A stretch of DNA of 64,000 bases from Amyelois transitella (lineage: Eukaryota; Arthropoda; Insecta; Lepidoptera; Pyralidae). The first letter of the stretch is position 1. Each line of letters starts with the position of its first letter. The stretch lies in the NCBI RefSeq assembly GCF_032362555.1, contig NC_083506.1, forward strand, positions 5,875,501 through 5,939,500, given 5' to 3'. The position numbers and the translations under genes were made by a program. The notes below the pieces were generated by a model. That model was not told the origin of the DNA and did not search any database. It saw only the letters and a program-made list of their open reading frames with translations. This document shows positions 9,839-21,800 of the stretch, piece after piece.

Positions 9839-10298
9839 TATTCACCCTTATTCAGAAGGTTCCATTATTTAATTTAACGATGCGGTATTGCATTTAATCA
9901 GCATAAAGGTAGAAATCCATTTGTAACCTTTTATTTTATAGTAAAGAATATTCAAATATTTCCTTAAACTTCTTGCCTGGGGCTGCGTTCCTGTACGAAA
10001 ATTTAATCTTTCAAAATCTGATACATAGAAATTTCAAATCAACTCTAATAAAACAGTCAAATATCAAGTAGGTAAAGGAAATCTCAACATGAACGTTGCA
10101 CTAGGAATGCCGTAACTCGATTGTAAGTTTCTGTTTTGTATAAATGTTTAGACGGCGGCCGGTACGTTTCCGACGTTTGTGAACTTCTGCAGCAAGTTGT
10201 ACTGCTCACAGGCAGATTGGTGGGGTTATGCACGTTTATAGAAATTATTGGATGTTGTTTAATTGAAATTATAATTTTATAATATATAAATTCATACC

Positions 10299-10558
10299 GT
10301 GCCGTGTGGTTCCCGGCACCAATATAAAAAAGAATAGGACCACTCCATCTCTTTCCCATGGATGTCGTAAAAGGCAACTAAGGGATAGGCTTACAAACTT
10401 GGGATTCTTTTCTAGGCGATGGGCTACCAACCTGTCATTATTTGAATCTCAATTCTATAATTAAGCCAAATAGCTGAACGTGGCCATTCAGTCTTTTCAA
10501 GACTGTTGGCTCTGTCTACCCCGCAAGGGATATAGAAGTGACCATATGTATGTATGTA
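10299..10558 (-). mobile_element. Family A retroposon, near full length
   Basis: The copy begins with the hairpin (GTGCCG arm, nine-base loop, CGGCAC arm), passes through ATGGATGTCGTAAAAGGC, GGGCTACCAACCTGTCA and CAGTCTTTTCAAGACTG, and ends in an ATGTATGTATGT tail. Flanks AAATTCATAC and AAATACATAC may be an imperfect TSD. Confidence 0.75.
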
Positions 10559-10577
10559 AATACATACATAACATACA

Positions 10578-10702
10578 TAAATCACGCCTCTTTCCCGGAT
10601 GCGTACGCAAAGGCTACATCTTTTCACTTGCCACGATCCCTGCATACTTTTTTCGCTTCATCCACACTCAATAACTCTTAATGCAAGTTTGTCGGCTTTT
10701 GT
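10578..10702 (+). repeat. Family C short repeat, best copy
   Basis: The reference copy for family C in this window: ATCACGCCTCTTTCCCGGA, then CTACATCTTTTCACTTGCC, ACGATCCCTGCATAC and TTCGCTTCATCCACAC, ending near ATGCAAG. Other copies lie at 5484, 9640, 23,690, 29,504, 47,470, 54,723 and 61,444. It is non-coding and its class is unknown to me. Confidence 0.6.
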
Positions 10703-11519
10703 ACTTTTGTTACTTTCAAAATATGTACGCATTATTTTATAAGGTAGGTCTCGCTATGACCACAAAAAATCATCATAATAATCCAATCGAAAATACTATC
10801 ATGTTATTGCCAATTTGGTCATATTACAGATTGTCTTCAAAGCTTCGACTGTTTTGCAACTTCAAGTAGTGGTGATTAGATGTGTGACTAAAATTAACTA
10901 AGATTTCCCTTCATTAAATTTTATAATTTGCGCGAAAAGAGAAGAAATACCTACATGATAACTTGTCCAATATGAATATGATTATGTCCTCAATCGCTTT
11001 TAATGGGATCAACAGAAAAGAAATAGATAGACATAGATAAATTGAGAAGTAGATAGATAGTACCTAGTAGTATATATCCTTTATCAAACTACACAGAAGT
11101 TTAGATTTTACAAAGACTTGTACCGAAAATATCATACTTGATATTGTTTTTATATAAACAAAACCAGTTTTCGTGAATTGTTTTTTCTGTTAACATGGCA
11201 AGATAGATACATAACCCAAATGAACATTTTGTCAGAATATTGGCACTTGGATTAGGTACGTGTCAATAAAAAGTGTCATTTTTAAAACAGATGGATGGAG
11301 TGTAGATTTGAATCGTTTCAATCTCATCATGCAGTATAACAACAAGAGTAGAGGTAGATTATGATTGTATATCACTAACTTGTAAAAAGATAAAACTAAG
11401 ACATATTTTATATCAAATTGTTTTGTATATTTAATATATAATTGTATGTAAGAAATTTACTCCTTAAATAAATTCTAAATGATTACATCAAATTAATATT
11501 TTTATAAGCACTTTTAAAA

Positions 11520-11645
11520 AAGCCGTGTGGTTCCCGGCACCAATAAAAAAAAAGTAGGACCACTCCATCTCGTTCCTATGGATGTCGTTAAACGCGACTA
11601 AGGGATTATAAACTTGGGATTCTTCTTTTAGGCAATGGGTTAAAT
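11520..11645 (-). repeat. Family A half-copy (hairpin half)
   Basis: Carries the hairpin end and the ATGGATGTCGT to GGGATTCTTC part, then stops. The other half appears 45 bp later in the opposite orientation (11,691-11,823). Confidence 0.65.
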
Positions 11646-11690
11646 ATAATGAGTAGTTATTGTATCTTGAGGAACAAGTAAGGTATTTAC

Positions 11691-11823
11691 ATACATACAT
11701 ACATACATATAATCACGTCTATATCCCTTGCGGGGTAGACAGAGCCAACAGTCCTGAGCGGACTGATAGGCCACGTTCAGCTATTTGGCTTTAAGATAGA
11801 ATTGAGAATTGATTGAATAGTAA
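11691..11823 (+). repeat. Family A half-copy (microsatellite half)
   Basis: Starts with (ACAT)n, then ATCACGTCTATATCCCTTGC, GGGGTAGACAGAGCCAACAG and the stem-loop CAGTCC/GGACTG. The stem sequence differs from the usual CAGTCT/AGACTG in both arms at once. Confidence 0.65.
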
Positions 11824-12755
11824 GCTATTTCCTTTCTTCCAACACATAAATGCATTTATTTCTTTAAGAACCATAACGAGACTGTGATGTCGTGACAGAA
11901 AAGCCAGGTTCGAAGTGTAAGGGTTCATAAAGATTGTAATCAAATACAGTATTCACACCTTACTTCGTCTTGATATATGGTAATATGGCCTCATAAAAAA
12001 CGTAATCAAGCACTGCCAATACTTTTTTCAAATGACGTAAGATGAAAAAATATATTTTCTTCCAGAATTACAGCACACTTTTTTAAAGTAGTGTTGGTTT
12101 TATTGTGCGCTCATTTTAATCATGAACACGTTAGATTAACAACAAAAAGTATTTGACATTTTTAATAACAATATATAAAAGAAATTATGCGTACGACAAC
12201 AATAGCAAACTTTAAGTAATTACTCCAAAAAGGATTTAACCCCACCACATCTTTTCTGTAAAGAACCAAAAACGTTTTTATTTATGCACGATATGACCAA
12301 AACGTTACAAATTCCAATAAGACGGTCGACGTATAGAAATGGCCGCGGCGATGTTATAGTACCCGATGTGCCTCGAATTTTTCTTAAACATTATCGCGCT
12401 TTTGCGGAAAAGTAGTTACCGGTGTGCGATCGCGTCCGTACTCGTTTTCAATACTCTATAACAGCTCCGTGTCATATAACGTATCCAGATATACACGTAA
12501 TGTAACGTTGAATCATTATTGACTGATGAAATCGCAAAAATGAGACGCGGAAGGGACCCAAATAGCTTTCCTATGTATCGTGTCACCACGTCTGCTAATT
12601 GCGGTGAGCGAATAGTACAATGCTGTTGTCAATATATGGGTTTCAGTTGTTGTGGTTTGTTGAAGCCTATTATTTATTGATTTATGTGTATGAAATTATG
12701 GAGACGGAGAAGTAATGGTTAATATTTCCTTAGTAAATAAATTATTTTTTTACAG

Positions 12756-12810
12756 GCTCATGGATAACCCAATTTTTTTAACCGTGTAGAGGTTGGGCGT
12801 GACTAGAAAT
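12756..12810 (+). promoter_or_regulatory. 5' untranslated part of Ig gene exon 1, with upstream ORF
   Basis: A pyrimidine-rich tract and TACAG (12,751-12,755) mark a splice acceptor, so at least one non-coding exon lies upstream. Between the acceptor and the main start codon sits a complete nine-codon reading frame (12,760-12,789) that could lower translation of the main frame. Confidence 0.45.
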
Positions 12811-12880
12811 ATGCAGAAGCCATGGTGGTCATTGTGCTTGCTGGCTGTGTTCATGTTTGGTCTTGACTCCAAGCTTGTGG
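12811..12880 (+). CDS. Ig gene exon 1: signal peptide
   Basis: Encodes MQKPWWSLCLLAVFMFGLDS and three more codons, a clear hydrophobic leader, and ends in phase 1 at donor GTAAGT (12,881). The upstream TAG in this region and the preceding acceptor support this start. Confidence 0.85.
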
Positions 12881-15800
12881 GTAAGTACAAATTAAATTCT
12901 TACAAAAAATATTCGCATACCTAATAACTTTGCAAATTATACTCACTTTAGATAAATTATGTGTAAATAGTGATCCAAATGATATTTACACTTCTGCAAG
13001 CACCCAGTCATTAGAGAGGTATCAAAAGCATATTGCGATGACTCAAGTTGGTATCCATCATTCTGGAATCACAAAGGATTATAAGAGCATGAGTATGCGT
13101 TCAAATCTTGATAAATAGCTGGTCGTGGATACGACGATGCTTTTCATTCAAAAAAGAGTCAGTGTACATAGATAGAGTGTTATAAAGAGAAACAAACCAA
13201 GATATAAGTTATTTCAAGTAATAATTAATTTGTTTTTGTTGCAGGTGAAGCTTTCCAACCAGAATTCGCAGAACCGATTACAAATTTAACGGTTCCACTC
13301 GGTCGCGATGCGACTTTTAAATGCTTAGTTCAGAATCTTGGGGGGTACAGAGTAAGTATTGAAACTTAGCGTTTAATTTACTTTCTTTTATATGTTTGTG
13401 TATTTCCAGTTGTGCTTTCAGCCATTGCTAAGACAATCACTTACTCTTACTGATATTATATAATTATCAGTAAGAGTTTAAAATTTACTGACCCTCGTAT
13501 TAGTATTTGCTACTTCTTAACAAGTTGGGTACATACAGTCGACGCAGAAAAACATGATCCCTTGTTCAAACAAACCAAAACCATAGAGAGGTTAGATTTC
13601 TTTGCCGTTGACAGTATATATTTTATTTTTGAAATTTTGTTATATACAGGTAGGTTGGGTCAAAGCAGATACTAAAGCCATTCAAGCTATTCACGTTCAC
13701 GTGATAACAAACAACCACAGAGTAGGAGTCTCTCACAACGGTCAGTCCGTCTGGAACCTTCATATCAGGAACGTCCAAGAAGAAGATCAAGGTCAATACA
13801 TGTGTCAAATAAATACCGACCCTATGAAAAGCCAGGTATGTATTATTCTTTAACACCTTATTTCAGTGCAGCTAACATTTAATTTCTTATCTGTTGGCTG
13901 TGCTGGTCTTGTAGTCGAGAATAACCATCTTCTCTTTCCAACCAGTTTCTGCAATCAAGGAGAAGGGTTTTTAAACCTGGGATTTTTCTTTTAAGAAGTG
14001 GGATAGAGTAGCCTAGCTAGCTTATTAAGCATTTCGTGTGAAAGAATACAAAGAGATATGGATTGCTGTTTACTCGAAAGGAATACTTTAAAGTAGGTAA
14101 TTATGTATCAAAAGGTAGAATAATAGGTGTAACTTAATTGTATTTTTTAACATTAATTATTTTGTTATTATTCTTGTTTTCGTTATACTTATCACTCAAC
14201 CACCACTTGAAGTAGATCTTGACCTTAGTTAGCCATTACGTCGTTCTACTTCTTCTTATTTATATTTCATATTTAAGTTTATGTTTTGACCTGTCATATA
14301 CTGAATGATCGTGGCTATTGAGTCTCTTCAAGACTATGTTCTACCCAGTTAGTAAAAAGTGCTATGTATGTTTATTTAATAAGACAATAATTAATTTGAA
14401 AGCGTTCATTTACTGGTAGCGTTCTATCTATTTGCGACTGCCCATCAGGGGTGGTCAACAAGCTGCCAGACGTTCGTAATAGCATCAACGAATTAAACTG
14501 CAATTACGGTAAACATTGGGGAGATAAAGTGAATTAAACTGCACGCGGGGAACCGGCACAGCGGGTAATGATTCGTGCATGGTGCTCCTAAATTATTGCT
14601 TCGCGGTGTAATTTATACGTCGGCCTGATAACGACATAAATCGCCACTGGCGACAGCGTTGGCTGTGACGTCGACGCAGTATGACGCCGGGGCCGTCAGT
14701 TACTCAGCTTTTTTGAAATAGTCTTGCTTTCACTAACTGGGGGCACCAGGCAAAGCGGCCATAGAGCAATGTTCGAATGAAGAATTGAATCATACATGCA
14801 TAGAAAAACATTTTAAGTCTTTAAGTGTCGTCGTAGCAGTATGATGCTGGAGGCTTCAGTTACTCGGTTTTTTTAACAATCTTGCTTTCAATAACTGGGG
14901 TGCAAGTTTCGACGATAAGTAGTGGCCGTGGAGCAATGGTTGATGGGTATCTAATTAATTTCCCTAAAGAAAAATCCCAAGTTTTTTAAGCCTTTAATAA
15001 TTATGGTAGTTAAGTCATCATTTGGATACCGTTATAAAATATAGTGTACTTACATAATTTTATACTCTGTTAAACTTATAATACTACCGGCGTTTGTCCC
15101 GTTTGCGCCCTGATCTCTCTGGAGACAATCTCTAGGTTTGCCATTTCAGTTACCTGAATATGCATTTAATTTATAAAAGTAAAATTTACATGTATCTTAC
15201 AACTTTCAGATGGGGTTTTTGCAAGTGGTGATACCACCAGATTTTATACCAGAAGAGACGTCTGGAGATCTAATGATTCCAGAAGGTGGCACAGCCAGGT
15301 TGTCTTGTCGGGCACGAGGTATGCCGAGCCCTAGAATAATGTGGAGAAGAGAAGATGGCGCGGATATTGTTATAAGAGATGCCCAAGGTGGTAAAACTAA
15401 AGGTTGGTAATATTTTCAGTGTTAAACACACACAACACCTTTACAAAAGCAATAGTCATAAGTCTTGAAGACCACATTGAGCTTTCCGCAAAAAGACAAT
15501 AAACCTGCATGTTATAAAAACAAAGTAGGTTCCCAGTCACCGGACAGTCACTCAGCTGGACGAATTATGACAAAATATGCCTTACTTACTATTATGTTTC
15601 TTTTCTCAAATTTATATTTATCTTTATTGATAGTAACCACCTTCGAAGAGGAAGTTTTGACCCTGACAAAGATATCGCGATCCGACATGGGGGCCTACCT
15701 ATGCATCGCCAGCAACGGCGTGCCCCCTTCAATCAGCAAGAGGATACAAATCAAAGTCCATTGTACGTATGAAAATGTTTGTTGTAGATACGAGCTCAGC

Positions 15801-18800
15801 CTTTTCCTGTTATTTTAAACTAGCTTTTACCAGTAGCTTCGCCTGCGCCACTATAGCGCCACATACAAAATAATACAGGGTTTTCACAAAATCCACGGGA
15901 ACTATAGTTATCACTGGGTTATAGATAGGTAGTGTGAATAGAAAACAAAGAAGCAAATTTACTTTCGCATTAAAAATATTAGTTTGGATTGGGATTTTTG
16001 CACGTTAGTCACCTCGTTTGGTGTATTTCTACATACTATTATTTTACGGTTTTTTGCCTTTCGTGGTTGATAATACCAATAGTCAAAATATTCCCGTTCA
16101 AGAAGGTTACATTTAATAAGATGGTGTGATCATATTTCAGATTCTGAATAGTGAAAGTTTGCTAGCTGGAATAAGCCTTTTTGTGCACTTTTAAAAAAAA
16201 TTGTAATTAAAGGAAAGTCTAACTTAAATAGATATTTTTTCTCGACATTTCTGAGCAACTCATTCAGACTCAGTGGACGAAATAGTCCTCGGCAAATTCG
16301 CTGTAATTGTTGTTTATCTTGGCAACTTTCAGAGGTTTCTTGTTATTAATGGTGTTATTTAATGACGCCGAGTAGCTACTAGCTTTTAATTATTTTCTGA
16401 GTGTTGGGGACTGTTCGTGTCTTTGCGTCTACTCGAGCTTACATTTTCGTTTCACACAAGATTAAATTTTATCACTGATAATAACTATTCTTTGGAGTTA
16501 TTTTCACCCTAATAGCTCGGTGAATTCTTTTTTAAGACTTATCAAAATAGATATTTAAATACTTACATTTTGTCACAAAGTATAATGTTTAATTTTGTGA
16601 ACTGAAATTGTTTAATAATTAATTTTCATTTTGTCGAATTTCAAGATTAGGTGCATTTCGTTTACAATCGCTTCTTTTTTATTATATCTATTTTTTATTA
16701 ATCAAAAAATTTTGATGATTTTTTTTAAATCAGACGAAGTTACTTTTTCAAATTTAACTTAGGTACTTGGATAATAATGTATATTTTTTATATTTTAGTT
16801 CCCATTTAACCAAATTTTTTACGACACTAATATCTTAAAGCTGTCTTAATAAAGGTATGTTTTAATTGTTGATGCAGTTCATCCAGTAATCCAGGTGCCG
16901 AACCAGTTGGTAGGAGCGCCCCTGGGCACAGACGTCACCTTGGAATGCTATGTGGAATCATCCCCGAAATCAATCAACTATTGGGTTCGAGACTCAAGTA
17001 TGTAAGAAATATTACCATGATACTGATAAGATCACTATTTCTTTACCATAGATGTCGTAAAAAGCGGCTGTTACCATAAGGTTAAGTTTCCCTGAAAAGC
17101 TAACGGAGTCGCTTCGTGCAACTGTCTTCCCCGATATAGAGTCATGGCCGTAAGCGGACCCAGGGCTCCGAGGGCAGTGAGGATATAAAAGATTAACATA
17201 ACGACGATTTTAAAAGATAAATATGTATGAACACGTCTTTTTTCGTGGCCAATCAGTCTTTTCAAGACTGTTGGCTCTTTCTACCCCACGCGGGATGTAG
17301 ACGTTACCATATGTACATTCAGTCAGAAAAGTATCGGGAATGGATTATTTATTTATGGTTCCAAATTCAAATTTTTGTTTTTTTTTGTTGTTGTTAGATT
17401 GGCACAACTGTTTTCCATTTTGGCGCGGAGTTTGAGTTGCATCTGTTGTTTACATTAAATACAGTGCTATTTTTAGTTATATCATATCTAGTGTGTATTG
17501 CTAATTTCATAATGGATAAAAACATCGAACAAAGAGTTTGTCTTAAATTTTGCATTGCCGATGGAATATCGTGTTCGGAGTCACTGAAAATGTTACAGAA
17601 GGCTTACGGTGAATCGACTTTATCAAAAACTCGTGCTTATGAGTGGTACAAAGCGTTCAAAAGCGGTCGAGATGTGATGGAAGATTTGCCTCGCTCTGGT
17701 AGGCCATCAACGTCTGCAACTGAAGTTAACATCGCAAAAGTGAAGGAAATAGTGACTGAAAATCCTCATTCAACTTTGAGAGAGATAGCCACCGAACTTT
17801 CTGTATCTCACGAATCGATCCGTACCATTTTAACTAATAATTTGGGTATGAAACATGTTGCCGCTCGGCTAGTCCCAAAAGACCTGAATTTTTTTCAAAA
17901 ACTCAATCGCATGAGAGTCGCTGAGGACATGCTAGAACGAGTCAATTCCGACCCAACATTCATGAAACGCATTGTTACTGGTGACGAGACGTGGGTTTAC
18001 GAGTTTGACATGCAAACTAGTCAACAAGCTTCGGAGTGGCGCCTTCCAACTGAACCGAAACCGAAAAAACCACGCCAAAGTCGTTCAAAAGTCAAAGTCA
18101 TGTTGACTGTTTTCTTTGACTATCGCGGTGTTGTGCACTCGGAATTCTTGCCGGAAGGTCAAACGGTAAATAAGGAATATTATTTGAGTGTTATGCGGCG
18201 TTTAAGAGAGCAAATCCGACGAAAAAGGCCAGATTTGTGGAAAGAAAATTCTTGGATTTTGCACCATGATAATGCACATTCGCACAAGGCCATCATTGTA
18301 AACGAATTTTTAACCAAACACTCAACAAATACCATCGAGCAACCACCATATTCACCAGATATGGCTCCAGCCGACTTTTTTCTTTTTCCTAAACTCAAAT
18401 TACCACTTCGTGGCACCCGTTTTCGATCGGTAGAAGACATAAAAGAGAATTCGCGGCGAGAACTGACCTCAATTCCGGAAACAGCGTTTAAAAAATGTTT
18501 TGATGATTGGATTATTCGTTGGCGTAAGTGTATCGTTTCTAAAGGAGCATATTTTGAAGGTGATAAAATAAATTTGGATGAATAACAAACAGTTTGTGTA
18601 TTATTGATCTTTTCCTGCTACTTTCTTGACAGAGTAGTATATATATAAAAGTGGAATTCAAATTTTTATTTTATTAACAATTTGTTGAAAACATTTTGCT
18701 TTGTCACAACAACAGATTGGTTGAGTTAATTTTATAGATGTCGTAATCCACATTGTTGAAACTTGAAGACAGAAGTTTGTAAAATCAGGACAGTTCATGC

Positions 18801-21800
18801 ACAATACACAGCATAGTTTCGCTGTACACCTAGAAGTACAAAACAACTCCTGCCCTAGGGATTCTAGCTTTGGTTTGCAACGACTAGCATCTTCTGCTAT
18901 TCATGAATCTTATAGCGAAGCGAAAAGCTAAGTCTATGTTACTAGCTTAGAAATTTATGGAAATTGTTTTTAAATGTCGTGTGGTCCCCCCGCACTAATA
19001 TAAAAAAGAATAAGATCACTCCGTCTCTTGCCCATGGGTGTCATAAAAGGCGACTAAAGGATAGGCTTATAAACTTGAGATTCTTATTTTAGGCGATGGG
19101 CTAGCAACCTGTCACTATTAGAATCTCAATTCTATCATTAAGCCTAACAGCTGAACGTGGCCTTCTAGTCTCAAGAGTCTGTTGGCTCTGTCTATCCCAC
19201 AAGGGATGTAGACGTGACTATATGTAGGTATGTATTTAAAAAATATCTCGCAATCGTTACTTATAAAGTGTATAAAACAAAATATTGAAATCTGAAATTA
19301 ATATTTCAGACTTGCCGTTTGCCAGTGGCGTAGCGATACCACTGATTGATTTCATTGAAATTCTGTATGATAGTTACAAACTATAAGGACTAAGGTAACT
19401 TAAAATTACTTAGACTTATAACAATTCCCGGAGCTTGTGATAATCCTGTGAAAAAAAATATCTCACTTACAGGAATAGAAAGTTAAAGTCAAATGGTTAA
19501 ATTTACGTAGCCTCGTCAGCTGGTTTCAAATTGTTCTTTTTTGGCAACAGCCAATAGGCGGTCCGGCCGGCGAGTAATGAGATATCAAGTTTTAATTTAC
19601 GAGTGCGTCGAGTCTTAAGAAAATTGACCTATTGTGAGCCAGAGACAATGCACATTAGTTCCGGCCCAGTGGACGTGCTCAAGCGTTTACTGCTCCTTGC
19701 GGCCTTCGAACAATGCTTTTATAATTTATCTCCAAAGGATGTGCGATATTGCCCCCATTATCCATTATTACTATTTCTGTTAGATAGAGCCTGTGTAACT
19801 ATTGTGTTGTACATTTCGGATGGTCGAATAAAAAAATAAAGCTGTTCATAAAAATGTTGATCAGGCCGATACTAATTAAATGTGTTGTTTTACATGCACA
19901 ATCACGCGCTTGGTGTTTTACTGTTTCAATAATGAATTGAAAAATACCAAAAATTAGATAATGATAAAGAGCGAGGAACCTACAACGCCAACATAAATGA
20001 AAAACATGCTCAAGACCAAAAGCGCGGGCAGCATCGCTTTCAAACTAAACTTAAATACCATATTCATACCAAAGAAGTATAAAGCAATGCCTATCATAAA
20101 ACCAGCACTCACCTTATCCTTCTGAAAACGCATCGTTTTCGTCACAAGTTAACGAATCAATGTTCTCCAGATTTTCAAATATCCAAAGTGATCATTATAC
20201 GCCCTGTGTGAATACAGTTATTCGAGCACGAAATGTTCGTTTATTCAACTGATGAATACATATTTTATTCATATTGCCACGTACATATAAGGTGAGGGCT
20301 CCCCGTCTCCCTTATTTCCCGGTAAATTTCATATAAAATTCTTCATAGACAGGAGTTATGTACTGATAAATCGTTTGAGGTTACGCATTTTAGATAAGTA
20401 ATGAAAGGTACGTAGTACTTTAGTTACCTTGGATTTAAATTTTTACGGTACTTGATATAAATTAAATAAATAAAATGCATATCAAAATTTCTAGTTTTTT
20501 TTTCTAACAATCGAAACAGAGCATCGTATGATCTTATATTTCTCAGGATACTGATCACATATCAAAATCTATTTCAATTTTGAAGGAATGCTGAACGTCG
20601 ACGTTGCAAGTGTGCATAGAAATTATCACATTTACTGTGTGCAATAGCCGAATATGTCACGTGAGCACTCGCTCGTATTTCCGCCGTATAAAACCAAATT
20701 CGTTCCAATAACGCGGAAAACTAGAAACATTACCAGTCGGGAATCATAATAAAATCACATGTGCTGCCTGTGGAATGCCATTAGCGTGTATGTGAATTGC
20801 TTATTTGGGCAGGTATATATCGAGGTGTACTGACTGCACTTCATTTTATAAGCTGTGTTTTTATCGCGCAAACCAAAACTGTTGTTGTCCTGTTTCACGT
20901 CGTTAGAGTCAAACAGCGATAGCTTAACGTCTCATCAAATGTTAATTCTTATAATAATACACACCTACCTAAGTACTAGTAGTTTCAATTTAAATGAAAA
21001 AATAAAATTTCAATTTTTAAGTTACAACACAAATCACAAGTTAGGTCCACTGCTTAAAAGTAAGCGGAATGAATCCATTTTTTACGTGTTAAGACCCTGG
21101 TCTTCGATAATTTTAACTATGGATGATGTCTACACTTTACAAAGTGACACTAAAAAGTTAATCAGTCAACGACAAATCTGATATTTCCCCTGGAGCAGTT
21201 GTTCACGTTGCCGTATTCTACGAACGAGCTGTAATGAGCTGGATGGGGCGTCACTAGCTGTTACTCCGTATTCCACTTCCCCCGGCGCGCAGCCGTCGGC
21301 GGTTTCACAAACTTCTCCACTCGGCACTTGTCGCGTGAAATTTACGGGTTAATTTTCAATGGGAACCGAGTTTTGAGCTTCTGGAAAATTTAAGTTCCAC
21401 ATTATGCTTGGCGCTCATCCGAAACTGAGAATACGTGACGCTGAAATACCAAGTATTAACTTTGTGCAATGTTACTTTATGTGACTTACTTATTTCGTTG
21501 AAGAATATATTAAGCACAATTTCAACATAGAAACTGATTTTACTTTTTAAATTAAAATTTGCCTGTTTTTGCTGTTTTCTTAGTTTAATTTATTTTTACT
21601 GGAACTCAAAGTTAGTTTACACTACTATTGCCATTTTTTATGTTTTTTCGTTCTCCTTGCTCTTGGATTTAGTCCCGGTTGCATCCGCACCTCTCTGGAG
21701 TGGAGTCCTGGGTATGCCTTTAACCACGGATCCTAGATTGGGTAAGGTTTTAACACGAAGCGATTCCCATTCTCACCGTAAAAGCTGACTGCATACTGAT

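Noticed and set aside
12930..13118. 62-codon frame between Ig exons 1 and 2
   Set aside because: It lies in an intron and would disrupt the phase between signal peptide and Ig1.
15465..15633. Extension of Ig exon 5 upstream as coding
   Set aside because: The frame is open but reads low-complexity sequence; the acceptor at 15,633 with phase 1 restores the expected Ig2 sequence exactly.
17437..17511. Upstream ATG for the mariner transposase
   Set aside because: It adds 25 hydrophobic residues that are not part of mariner transposases; the ATG at 17,512 gives the normal start.
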